Source: Bacteroidales bacterium
GTDB lineage: Bacteria > Bacteroidota > Bacteroidia > Bacteroidales > WCHB1-69
DNA: 37,459 nt
Assembly (NCBI GenBank): GCA_017395245.1
Contig: JAFPVR010000060.1
Coordinates: 1-37,459 of the forward strand
Direction of reading: 5' to 3'
Positions 17,241-26,130 of this stretch are shown here, one piece after another. The position numbers and the translations under genes were made by a program. The notes under the pieces are model-generated. The model was not told where the DNA came from. It did not search any database and worked only from the letters and a program-made list of their open reading frames with translations. How positions within the stretch are numbered: the first letter of the stretch is position 1; each line of letters begins with the position of its first letter.

Positions 17241-18503
17241 ATGTTGTATTATCTTTTTTCATGGATGCATGCGCAGCGGTACCCCGGAACGGGTGTCTTC
17301 CAGTATATCTCGTTCCGTTCCGTGTCGGCGTTTGTGCTGGCGCTGGTCATTGCCATCTTTTTCGGAAAGCATTTTATCAAGTATCTGAAACGCAAACAGA
17401 TAGGGGAGAGTGTACGTGATTTGGGACTCGCGGGCCAGAACGAGAAGGCGGGCACCCCGACGATGGGCGGAATCATCATCATTGCAGCCATCCTGATTCC
17501 GGTGCTGTTGTTGTGCGAGTTGACGAACATCTATATTCTCCTGATGATTTTCACCACAATTTGGTTGGGCTTCCTCGGTGGTCTTGATGATTATATCAAA
17601 GTGTTCAAGAAGAACAAGGAAGGTTTGTCGCCGCGCAAGAAGCTGTTGGGCCAGATTCTGCTCGGACTGGTGGTCGGCTCGGTGATGTATTTCCACCCCG
17701 CCGCCGTCATCTGCGAGAAGAACGTGCAGAAGCAGACGGTCACACAGATGACCACCAATGAGATTCTGCAGGTTGAAAATCAGGAGAATGTGCACACGCC
17801 GAAGTTGTTCGACGAACCGCACCACTCTTCCAAGACCACTATCCCGTTTGTGAAGAACCACGAGCTGGATTATTCCGCGCTGACCCGCTGGATGGGGGAC
17901 GAGACCGGCAAATGGTCGTTTCTGTTCTTCATTCCGATTATCGTCTTCATCATCGCGGCCGTCTCCAACGGAGCGAACCTCACCGACGGTTTGGACGGAT
18001 TGGCCACGGGTGTGACGGCATCTGTGGCTGTGGGTATTGCCATTTTGGCATACGTGTCGGGCAACGTCATCTTTGCCAACTATTTAGACATCATGTATAT
18101 ACCCAATATCGGCGAATTGGTGATTTTCATCTCCGCCGTCATTGGGGCGTGCATCGGTTTCTATTGGTGGAACTGCTATCCGGCGCAGGTTTTCATGGGC
18201 GACATTGGCAGTCTCACCCTCGGCGGCATCGTGGCCGTCTCCTGCATTATCATCCGCAAGGAACTGCTCATACCGATTCTCTGCGGCATCTATTTAGCGC
18301 AGTCCGTGTCGGTTATCATGCAAGTATCCTATTTCAAATACACGAAAAAACGCTATGGTGAAGGCCGCCGTATCTTCCTGATGGCGCCGTTGCATCACCA
18401 TTTCCAGAAGAAGGGGATGCACGAGTCGAAAATCGTGCAGCGGTTTATCGTCGTCAGCATGCTGCTCGCCGTCCTCGCCATAGCAACCCTAAAGATACGT
18501 TAA
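17241..18503 (+). CDS. mraY: MraY, phospho-MurNAc-pentapeptide translocase
   Basis: 420 residues, about ten membrane segments. It transfers phospho-MurNAc-pentapeptide to undecaprenyl phosphate, forming lipid I. Visible motifs: GTPTMGG near residue 74, FLGGLDDYIKVFKKNKEGLSP-type cytoplasmic loop, NGANLTDGLDGLA, FMGDIGSLTLGG and the C-terminal MAPLHHHFQKKG. The extra hydrophilic insert of about 65 residues (roughly 155-220) is usual for Bacteroidota MraY. Its stop codon begins a 12-bp tandem repeat. Confidence 0.96.
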   Translation: MLYYLFSWMHAQRYPGTGVFQYISFRSVSAFVLALVIAIFFGKHFIKYLKRKQIGESVRDLGLAGQNEKAGTPTMGGIIIIAAILIPVLLLCELTNIYILLMIFTTIWLGFLGGLDDYIKVFKKNKEGLSPRKKLLGQILLGLVVGSVMYFHPAAVICEKNVQKQTVTQMTTNEILQVENQENVHTPKLFDEPHHSSKTTIPFVKNHELDYSALTRWMGDETGKWSFLFFIPIIVFIIAAVSNGANLTDGLDGLATGVTASVAVGIAILAYVSGNVIFANYLDIMYIPNIGELVIFISAVIGACIGFYWWNCYPAQVFMGDIGSLTLGGIVAVSCIIIRKELLIPILCGIYLAQSVSVIMQVSYFKYTKKRYGEGRRIFLMAPLHHHFQKKGMHESKIVQRFIVVSMLLAVLAIATLKIR

Positions 18504-18536
18504 CCCAGCACATAACCCAGAACCTAACCCAGAACC
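18501..18536 (+). repeat. Three 12-bp tandem units between mraY and the murD-like gene
   Basis: TAACCCAGCACA, then TAACCCAGAACC twice; the first unit contains the mraY stop codon. A further ATAACCT heptamer at 18553-18559 lies just before the next ATG (18562), linking this spacer to the one before murE. Confidence 0.75.
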
Positions 18537-18561
18537 TATAACCCTTAAACCAATAACCTAT

Positions 18562-19116
18562 ATGACAAAGAAAACCAATAGTTTCCGCTTGTTCGAGCAA
18601 GCCAAAGAGACCTCTAACCCGCGCGTGGGAACGTTGTCGGAGCAACTTATCCGGCTGCGTCAGAAAAATATTGCCGAATCCCTTTCCGATTTCGAGGGCA
18701 GTGCACACAAATTGGAGCATGTGAAGAGCTTCGCCGGTGTCGATTTCATTGATGACGCGCGTTCCACAACGGCCAATGCGGTGTGGTACTCGCTGCAGTC
18801 CATGACTAAACCTACGGTGTGGATTACCAATATTGACGACCCCGACATTCTGACGGATGATATCTTGAAAGAGACCGAACAAAAGGTCAAAGAGGTTGTC
18901 CTCCAGGGTGTTTACAATATCGACGTCTATCAGCGGATTGCAGAAAAGGGAATTCCCGTGATGATGACGATGAGCATGGAGGATGCCGTGAACCATGCTT
19001 TCTACTCCTGTCAGCGGGGTGACGTCGTGCTTTACGCGCCGGGCATCCACGGCAACGGCCAGATCACCTATCGCGATCGTGGCGACCGTTTCAAAGCCTC
19101 CGTCGCACAACTCTAA
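18562..19116 (+). CDS. Stand-alone, degenerate MurD C-terminal domain in the murD position
   Basis: 184 residues. The sequence aligns only to the last third of MurD: SLSDFEG, HKLEHVKSFAGVDFIDDARSTTANAVWYSLQSMTKP corresponds to the family's HRLE...INDSKATN.N..WYAL segment, and the end (GDVVLYAPG, YRDRGDRFKASV) to GDVVLLSPACASFD...RG..FK. The UDP-binding and ATP-binding domains (no GTNGKTT) are absent. Two motifs are altered: DSKATN reads DARSTT, and SPACASFD reads APGIHGNG. D-glutamate ligase activity is therefore not expected from this protein alone. The reading frame is intact, in operon context, 12 bases from ftsW. No N-terminal murD remnant fits in the 58-base gap before it. A regulatory or scaffold role is only a guess. 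Confidence 0.75.
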   Translation: MTKKTNSFRLFEQAKETSNPRVGTLSEQLIRLRQKNIAESLSDFEGSAHKLEHVKSFAGVDFIDDARSTTANAVWYSLQSMTKPTVWITNIDDPDILTDDILKETEQKVKEVVLQGVYNIDVYQRIAEKGIPVMMTMSMEDAVNHAFYSCQRGDVVLYAPGIHGNGQITYRDRGDRFKASVAQL

Positions 19117-19128
19117 AACCCGACTGTC

Positions 19129-20286
19129 ATGGATACTGATGCCGTAACCCCGAAAGTGCCTTTCTTGCAACGGATTGGCTTGAAAGCAGACAAGGTGATT
19201 CTCATCCTTGTGCTGTTCTTGTCGGCCATATCCATTGTGATGGTTTACAGTATGCGCGGAACGGTGGTGCTGCAACACCTCAAACACCTGCTGTTCGGAT
19301 ATGTCGGCATGTTTTTCTTTTACAAGTTTGACTATCGGAAGTTAGGTGTCTTTGCGCCGTTCATCCTTTTTCTGGCCGGTTTGCTGCTGGTGATGACCAT
19401 GCTGTCGCAGGCTGTGCGCGGCGTGACCATTTTCGGCCGCGATGTGCAGACGTTCTACATTATCGGATTCCTGATTATCTTCTACATTTCCCATTATATT
19501 GCGAAACAGTACCACGTCCAGGGAGAGATCACCGCTGCGAACACGAAGTTCTTGTTTGTCCTGCTAAGTGTGTTCTGCGCCTGCATTGCCACCATGAACA
19601 TGTCCACGGCCATTATTCTGTTCGTGACTGGGATGGTGCTCTTTTTCGTGGGCGGCTTCCCGATGAGGGATTTGGGGTGGATGGTCGGCCTGGTCTCCGT
19701 CTTGCTGATTATCGCTGTCGTTGTCGCGGTGAATCTTAGTGATTCGAAGCAGGCCAAGTTCGGCCGTATGGGCACGTTCATCAACCGTTTGGAGTATTAT
19801 TTCACGAAGGACAATACCAATGGCTACGGCGACCAGATGATTTTGGCGCGGACGGCTATTGCGCGGTCGGGGTTCTCGCCGGCGGGTCCCGGCAAGGGCG
19901 TCATCAAGAACCGTCTGCCTGAGAAGGAGACCGACTACGCCTTCGCTTCGCTGTTCGAGGAGACCGGCATTGTAGTGGGTGTTGCCATCCTATTCGCCTA
20001 CCTTATCATTTTCTACCGGGCGAGGAAAATAGCCAAAGAGGCCACCGGTGCTTTCGGGCGCCTGCTGGCATACGGCATAGGATTCTGGATTACCTGTCAG
20101 GCACTGGTGCATATCGGCGTGAACTGCGAGTTGCTGCCCACCACCGGACAGACCTTGCCGTTTGTCAGTAGCGGTGGTGCCTCTCTGTTCGTCTCCGGCT
20201 GTGCTGTCGGTATGCTCCTCAACATCGGGAAAGTCTCCACCGAAGAAAAGGACAAGGAGGACCCGATGGCATTGTTAAGACGATGA
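19129..20286 (+). CDS. ftsW: FtsW, SEDS-family septal peptidoglycan polymerase (divergent)
   Basis: 385 residues with about ten membrane segments. FtsW polymerises lipid II at the septum with FtsI. The C-terminal half is typical: GPGKGVIKNRLPEKETDYAFA contains the candidate catalytic Asp (D269), and LPTTGQTLPFVSSGGAS is the SEDS signature. The N-terminal half is unusual: where FtsW proteins usually have QPSE or QTSD after GR/W-type residues, this one reads QTFYIIG (107-113). Its position after the murD-like gene and ftsI nearby support FtsW rather than RodA. The usual murG does not follow. Confidence 0.87.
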   Translation: MDTDAVTPKVPFLQRIGLKADKVILILVLFLSAISIVMVYSMRGTVVLQHLKHLLFGYVGMFFFYKFDYRKLGVFAPFILFLAGLLLVMTMLSQAVRGVTIFGRDVQTFYIIGFLIIFYISHYIAKQYHVQGEITAANTKFLFVLLSVFCACIATMNMSTAIILFVTGMVLFFVGGFPMRDLGWMVGLVSVLLIIAVVVAVNLSDSKQAKFGRMGTFINRLEYYFTKDNTNGYGDQMILARTAIARSGFSPAGPGKGVIKNRLPEKETDYAFASLFEETGIVVGVAILFAYLIIFYRARKIAKEATGAFGRLLAYGIGFWITCQALVHIGVNCELLPTTGQTLPFVSSGGASLFVSGCAVGMLLNIGKVSTEEKDKEDPMALLRR

Positions 20287-20333
20287 GGCGATGAAAAACG
20301 ATGAAGGGATGAAATAACGGTCGAAGCACCATT

Positions 20334-20374
20334 CCCCTTCTTTTAAGAAGGGGTGCCCGCAGGGCGGGGTAGTT
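20334..20374. repeat. Double-hairpin dispersed repeat after ftsW
   Basis: CCCCTTCTT pairs with AAGAAGGGG around TT, followed by a second small hairpin (GCCC-GCA-GGGC) and GGGGTAGTT. It lies 47 bases after the ftsW stop and could terminate the dcw transcript. The preceding bases hold several GATGA repeats. Confidence 0.7.
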
Positions 20375-20407
20375 AATCCGACCCACACCATTAATCGTTA
20401 GAACCAA

Positions 20408-22336
20408 ATGATTCAGATAAACAAACTGTCAGTAAATTTCACGGGGGACTTCCTCTTCAAGGATGTCTCGTTCGTGGCGGGCGACAAGGACCGCATCGGG
20501 CTGGTGGGGCACAATGGCGCGGGAAAATCGACGCTGCTGAAGATCATCAACCGCGACCTTGAGCCGGCTTCGGGCACGATGGTCATCACTTCCGGCCACC
20601 GCGTGGGCTACCTGCCGCAGGAGCTCGCCGGCAACTCCCCACTCACCGTGTGGGACGAGGCCGTCTCCGCCTTTTCCGAAATCCAGGATATGGAACGGAA
20701 GATGCAGCGCATCTCCAACGAGTTGGCCGAACGGACGGATTACGAGTCCGAAGCCTACGCACAGCTCACGCAACAGCTTTCCGACCTCAATGACCGCTAT
20801 AACCATCTGGGTGGTAACACGATAGAAGCTGACACTGAAAAGGTGCTCGCCGGTATGGGATTCCTTCGCGAGGAGTTTCACCAGCCGATGTCCTCTTTCA
20901 GTAACGGCTGGCAGATGCGCGTCTGTCTGGCCAAAATCCTCCTTCAGAAACCCGAAATCATCCTCCTCGACGAGCCCACCAACCATCTCGACATCGAATC
21001 TATCCAGTGGTTGGAGGATTACTTGGCCAACTACGACGGCTGCGTCATCCTCGTCTCCCACGATCGCGCCTTCCTCGACCGCGTCACGAACCGCACCATC
21101 GAGATCACCCTAGGCAACATTCAGGATTACAAATGCAGCTACTCGCAATACGTGGAGCAGCGTCTGGAACGCATTGAGAGTCAGCAGTCCGCATACGAAA
21201 ACCAGCAACAGCAGATCGCCCAGATTGAGCGGTTTATTGAGCGATTCCGCTACAAGGCCACGAAGGCGCGGCAGGTGCAGAGCCGCATCAAAATGCTGGA
21301 AAAAATGGACCGCATTGCCGTTGATGAATACGACAACAGTTCCATCTCGTTCAAATTCCCCCCTGCACCGCATTCCGGACTGGTGGTGGTGGAAAGCAAG
21401 AACCTCAGACTGGGCTACGACACCAAGCCGGGCGTGCTCAAAGACGTCGATTTTCGTTTGGAGCGTGGCGAGCGCGTGGCATTCGTGGGGCGCAACGGCG
21501 AAGGCAAATCCACTATGGTGAAGGCCATAGTAGGGTCGCTGCCGGCCGAAAGCGGAGAATTGCAACTCGGCTACCAAGTGGTGGTCGGCTACTACGCCCA
21601 GAACCAGACACAGTTGCTCAATCCCGAAAAGACGGTGTTCGAGACCATTGACGATGTGGCCGTAGGCGACATCCGACCTAAAATCCGCACCATCCTCGGC
21701 AGCTTCCTCTTCGACACGGAAGACACCGAGAAGAAGGTGAAAGTGCTCTCCGGCGGCGAGAAGGCGCGGCTTGCGTTGGCGAAACTGCTGCTCTCCCCCT
21801 TCAACCTGCTTATCCTCGACGAGCCCACCAACCATCTTGACATGCCCTCCAAGGACGTGCTCAAGAACGCCCTGCTGCAGTACGAAGGCAGCCTCATCCT
21901 CGTTTCCCACGACCGCGACTTTCTGCAAGGGCTTACCTCCAAGGTCTATGAGTTCAAGAATCACCAAATGCACGCGTTCACTGGCGATGTGTATGATTTC
22001 TTGGCACAGCGCAAGATGGAGACCCTCAACGAGTTGCAGAGCCGCAATGTAGCCGCAACCAGCGCGTCTGGCGAGAAAGTCTCCAGTAACAAGGAGCAGT
22101 GGGAGCAGAAAAAGCAGCGCGAGGCCGACGACCGCAAGAAGAAGAACCGCCTGCGCAAGCTGGAAGACGAACTGGAATTGTTGCAGCGGCTGTTGACAGG
22201 TACAGAGGAGCGGCTTGCCAATCCTGAGGCCAACGCCGATGCCATCGCTTCGGGTGAGCTTTACAAGGCGTATGAGTCCATCAAAGCCGACATCGAGGCA
22301 AAGGAGATGGAATGGCTGGAACTGAGCGAATCCTGA
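20408..22336 (+). CDS. ABC-F family ATPase (ribosome-associated, Uup/YheS-like)
   Basis: 642 residues, two ABC ATPase domains without membrane segments, typical of ABC-F proteins that act on the ribosome. Walker A1 GHNGAGKST starts at residue 34, and the first DEPTNHLD is near 190-197. Walker A2 GRNGEGKST begins near 361, with signature LSGGEKAR near 446 and the second DEPTNHLD near 470. A charged inter-domain linker (about 240-310) and a basic, lysine-rich coiled-coil C-terminus (about 560-642) are present. The first signature reads FSNGWQMR, common in ABC-F. Whether it gives antibiotic protection or is a housekeeping factor cannot be told. The glycosyltransferase gene starts 7 bases after it. 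Confidence 0.9.
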   Translation: MIQINKLSVNFTGDFLFKDVSFVAGDKDRIGLVGHNGAGKSTLLKIINRDLEPASGTMVITSGHRVGYLPQELAGNSPLTVWDEAVSAFSEIQDMERKMQRISNELAERTDYESEAYAQLTQQLSDLNDRYNHLGGNTIEADTEKVLAGMGFLREEFHQPMSSFSNGWQMRVCLAKILLQKPEIILLDEPTNHLDIESIQWLEDYLANYDGCVILVSHDRAFLDRVTNRTIEITLGNIQDYKCSYSQYVEQRLERIESQQSAYENQQQQIAQIERFIERFRYKATKARQVQSRIKMLEKMDRIAVDEYDNSSISFKFPPAPHSGLVVVESKNLRLGYDTKPGVLKDVDFRLERGERVAFVGRNGEGKSTMVKAIVGSLPAESGELQLGYQVVVGYYAQNQTQLLNPEKTVFETIDDVAVGDIRPKIRTILGSFLFDTEDTEKKVKVLSGGEKARLALAKLLLSPFNLLILDEPTNHLDMPSKDVLKNALLQYEGSLILVSHDRDFLQGLTSKVYEFKNHQMHAFTGDVYDFLAQRKMETLNELQSRNVAATSASGEKVSSNKEQWEQKKQREADDRKKKNRLRKLEDELELLQRLLTGTEERLANPEANADAIASGELYKAYESIKADIEAKEMEWLELSES

Positions 22337-22343
22337 TCACAAT

Positions 22344-23930
22344 ATGAAACGAAAACGTCAGATTTCCAAGATAATACCCCATATTCTACCGTTGCTCGTC
22401 ATTGTGGCTGTGGCACTGTTCATCAGTGTGCGTCACCTCAATGAGCCGCCGGGCTACATCCATGCTTGGGCGCAGTCCGACAACTACTCGCTGGCGCTGG
22501 GCTTTCGGCACAACCACGGCGACTTCTTCCATCCGCAGACGCTCATCTACAACAAGCAGCAATATGGTTTTGACGATCCCGAATCGTTGGTGACGGGTTG
22601 TGACCTGCCGTTGCACCACTGGCTCGTGGCGGTGCTGATGGGAGTGACAAACAGTACTGAGCCGTGGGTTTTTCGCGGGTTTACGCTGGCGGTGGCCATC
22701 CTCGGACTGTGGGCACTGTACCTGCTCGCGTTCGTGCTTACGCGCTCGCGGGCGAAGTCGCTGCTCGTCGCCACACTTACCGCTACAGCACCGTCGTTTG
22801 CCTATTACAGCGCGTCATTCCTGCCAACAGTTCCGGCTTTGTCGCTGGCTATGTGTGGACTGCTCTTTTACGTCTTGCATTTACGAGATTCGAAGCGTTG
22901 GATGCTTTATATCAGTTTGTTGCTGCTTACGCTCGCCATGATGGAGCGGACCTCTTTCGCTGTGCTGTGGGTGGCGGTAGCGGGTTTCCAGCTTTTGCGC
23001 ATCCTGCGGAAAGAGACCACATTTCGGGTCTCTTGGTTACCCTTTTTCATCGGTATGGTGATGTTCGCGGCTTGGTGGTTCTGGAGCATGCACCTGCGTC
23101 AGGAGAACGGCTCGCTCTTCCTCGCCAGCCTGCTGCCCGTCCACAGCAGGGACGACGCCCGCTTCGTGTTTCAGAATATGCACGATCGTTGGCGTTTCCA
23201 CTATTTTCAGCGAATGCAGCACTGGCTCTATGTGACGGTGGCTGTTGCGGCTGTTATAACGTTGATTATCAAGAAAAAGAAGCCGTCTGAAGAGCGGAAG
23301 CCCCTTCCCCTTTGGTGGCTGCTGGCGATATGGCTTTTCGGGGAAATCTTGTTCGCCATCGCCATGTTCGAGCAGTACATCGACCACGACTACTACTTCT
23401 TAGACAGTTTCTTCCTGCCGATTGTGATGCTGTTGCTGGGTCTTCTGGCCATTCTGCCCAATCCGGAGAAACGTTGGGGTAGGGTAGTGGGCTTGGTCGC
23501 CGTTCTGGCACTCACCGGATTCATGACCGAAAAGGCCTGCAACATGCAAGTGGAGCGGCGTAAGGAGGGGGTGGAAGCCTTTGAGACGGCTGTCCGCTAC
23601 AAAAATGCCAACAAAATGCTGACTGAGGCTGGGTACGGGATAATAGGTCCAAGATTCCTGACGTTGTTCTCATATCCGCAGAACACCCCGTTTGTGATGA
23701 TGAACCGTGAGGGGTATTCCGTCATGTGGCCGGATTCCGATGTGGTGGCTCATGCGCTGATGTTCGACTTCGACTACATTTTGATTGAGGATGAGGTCTA
23801 TCGCCGCGAATTTGAGGGGTCGCGCTACATCCTGTCGCGGCTGAGGCGGATTGGCGGCGACGGGGAACTATCTTTGTGCGAACTCTCCGACACGGTTATT
23901 CACCCCACCGTCGAACATTTTTTCGAATAA
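22344..23930 (+). CDS. Polytopic membrane glycosyltransferase, GT-C fold (PMT/ArnT-like)
   Basis: 528 residues with about ten or eleven membrane segments and a soluble C-terminal part (about 400-528). An N-terminal membrane helix (IIPHILPLLVIVAVALFISV) is followed by a first external loop with AWAQSDNYSLAL, where GT-C enzymes carry acidic catalytic residues, and later a conserved-looking DHDYYFLDSFFLP. Such enzymes transfer sugars from polyprenyl-phosphate donors to lipids, glycans or proteins outside the cytoplasm. The acceptor is unknown. It is probably translated from the same transcript as the ABC-F gene. The family assignment is by eye. Confidence 0.7.
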   Translation: MKRKRQISKIIPHILPLLVIVAVALFISVRHLNEPPGYIHAWAQSDNYSLALGFRHNHGDFFHPQTLIYNKQQYGFDDPESLVTGCDLPLHHWLVAVLMGVTNSTEPWVFRGFTLAVAILGLWALYLLAFVLTRSRAKSLLVATLTATAPSFAYYSASFLPTVPALSLAMCGLLFYVLHLRDSKRWMLYISLLLLTLAMMERTSFAVLWVAVAGFQLLRILRKETTFRVSWLPFFIGMVMFAAWWFWSMHLRQENGSLFLASLLPVHSRDDARFVFQNMHDRWRFHYFQRMQHWLYVTVAVAAVITLIIKKKKPSEERKPLPLWWLLAIWLFGEILFAIAMFEQYIDHDYYFLDSFFLPIVMLLLGLLAILPNPEKRWGRVVGLVAVLALTGFMTEKACNMQVERRKEGVEAFETAVRYKNANKMLTEAGYGIIGPRFLTLFSYPQNTPFVMMNREGYSVMWPDSDVVAHALMFDFDYILIEDEVYRREFEGSRYILSRLRRIGGDGELSLCELSDTVIHPTVEHFFE

Positions 23931-23952
23931 CGTCGTTTATTCGTAATTTGTG

Positions 23953-23960
23953 TACCTTTG
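23953..23960 (+). promoter_or_regulatory. -7 promoter element of the partner-switching module
   Basis: TACCTTTG fits TAnnTTTG and lies 24 bases upstream of the ATG at 23985. Confidence 0.6.
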
Positions 23961-23984
23961 CGGCATCGTTTTTAAATCTCCGCT

Positions 23985-26059
23985 ATGCCCTACCCTAAAA
24001 GCAAATACCAGTTTGCGAAGAAGGAATTCCTGAAGATGTTCATCGCCATCTTTGTGTTGGCGCTGGTCAGTGTAGCCTACTACTTCTATATCCGTCGCGA
24101 GGCGCTCCATACGGCAGGACGGCGGGCGGAGCTTACGCTGCAAAATACCGAGAGAACAATCCACATCCGCATGGGGAAAATCGAGACCACCGTGAACGCC
24201 ATGGGACCGATGGCGGAATACGCCCTCGACGACCCCGACGCCATGTACGACATCGCCCGCCACACCGTGGAGTCCAGCTCCCGAATCATGGGTGCGGGCA
24301 TTGCCTTCATTGCGGACTACTACCCCGAAAAAGGACACTGGTTCGAGACCTACGTCGGATATCACAAAGGAAGCAACACACTGGTTACAGAGCAGTTAGG
24401 AAGCGCGAATCACGACTACCTCAACATGGACTGGTTCCAGAAGGGGTTGGTCTCTGAGAAGGGGAGTTGGACAGACCCCTATTACGACAATGCCGGCGGG
24501 AAAGACTACATGATTTCTATTGCCTCCCCATCAGGGACACGAGCGGCGAAGCGGTGGGACTGATTATCGCCGACATCACTCTCGACACCCTTGCCAGCAT
24601 TGTCAGGAGCGTTAAACTCTACCCCCACAGCTACTGCACGCTGGTTTCCGGTGACGATACGGTGCTAGTCGGTCCTCCGGCAAACCCAAAGACCAAGGGC
24701 AAAACCCATGCCTTCTCCGAGATAATCGACGGCAAGAACCTAACCCTTACCCTCGTTGTGCCCGAATCCGACATGTACCAGCGGTTGCGGCGGTCGAGCC
24801 TCTTTTTCGCCCTTGTGGCGCTGACGGGTGTCTTCACGGTCTTCTTCATCTCCTTCCGTTCAATACAGCATCTCTGGCAACTCAACGAAGTGCGCATCAA
24901 GGAGCAGCATATAGAGGACGAACTCGCCATCGCCCGCAATATCCAGCAGTCGTTGCTACCGTCCGAGAAACTGTCAGCGACTGTCAATACTCTCGACATC
25001 AAAGGGTTGCAGATTCCTGCCAAGTTCGTGGGCGGCGACCTTTACGACTACTACATTCGCGACAACAAGCTGCTGTTCTGTATCGGTGACGTCTCCGGCA
25101 AGGGGGTGCCCGCTGCCCTGCTGATGGCTATCGCCCACAGCCTCTTCCGCACGCTGTCGGCCCACGACGACCGTCCTGAAAGCATTATGCAGGCTCTCAA
25201 CGCCTCCATCAGCGACAACAACCCCGACATCATGTTCATCACCCTGTTCTTAGGGGTCATGGACTTATCCACCAGCATCGTCCGCTACTGCAACGCCGGT
25301 CACAATCCGCCGATCATCATCAAGGACGGCCGCGCGGAGTATTTAGACACCGAACCCTCCTTGCTCTTGGGCGTGGATGTGAAAGCAAAGTACACCGCCG
25401 ACGAGCTGGCATTCTCCCCCGGCGATACGCTGTTTCTCTACACTGACGGTCTCACCGAGGCCGAGAACCCTCAGAAGGAGCTTTTCGGGGAGCAACGGGC
25501 ATTGGAAGCAGCCTCTCAATTCGGCACGTTGACAGCGGAAAAGCAAATAGAACAGATGCAGCAGGCAGTGCATGTTTTCGTCAACCAAGCCGAACAGAGC
25601 GATGACCTCACCCTGCTCGCCGTCCGCTACAATCCAGTTGCGGGCTTTACCCTCACCCTGACCAACGACATCAACGAACTGAATCGTCTGGAACCGTTTT
25701 TGGAAGACTTTTTCAACAAGAACAGTCTTGATCCATCGCTCTTGTCGAGTTTGGACCTCGCGTTAGAGGAAGCCTTGGCCAATGTCATTATGTATGCCTA
25801 CCCCGAGGGCGAAAAAGGCGAGGTGACCCTCACCGCCAACGTTGCAGACAACGCCATCTGCATGGAAATCAAGGACAAAGGAATGCCCTTCAACCCGTTA
25901 CAACAGCAGGAGGCCAACCTCGATGTGCCCCTCAAAGAGCGACAGATCGGTGGTTTGGGCATCCATCTTATCAAAGAAATCATGGACGAGGTGACGTACG
26001 CGTACGAAAACGGGCACAATGTGCTGCAAATGCAATTATACCGAAAACCACTTCCTTAA
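23985..26059 (+). pseudogene. Cache-PP2C(SpoIIE/RsbU)-HATPase signalling protein, broken by a one-base frameshift
   Basis: Two overlapping frames (23985-24563 and the frame ending at 26059) make one protein of about 690 residues if one base is restored in the C run at 24526-24529; ISIASP then continues as IRDTSGEAVGLI. Order: membrane helix (about 10-30), periplasmic Cache-type sensor (about 31-265), second helix (LFFALVALTGVFTVFFISF), PP2C phosphatase with GGDLYDY (about 349), GDVSGKG (about 367) and YTDGLTEAEN, then an RsbW-like HATPase domain with ALEEALANV, DKGMPFNP and GGLGIHLIK. The phosphatase half would dephosphorylate a STAS protein and the kinase-like half bind or phosphorylate it; a STAS gene follows directly. 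The break may be a real mutation, a phase-variable tract or an assembly error. Confidence 0.85.
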
Positions 26060-26072
26060 ATCGAAAAAACAT

Positions 26073-26093
26073 TATTTTTGCAGATTATTTTTG
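26073..26093 (+). promoter_or_regulatory. Two tandem -7 elements before the STAS gene
   Basis: TATTTTTG occurs at 26073-26080 and again at 26086-26093. This suggests that the STAS and PPTase genes can be transcribed without the upstream phosphatase gene. Confidence 0.5.
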
Positions 26094-26130
26094 ACTAGGA
26101 TTTTAGAAACAAACCAAACAAAAATAGATT

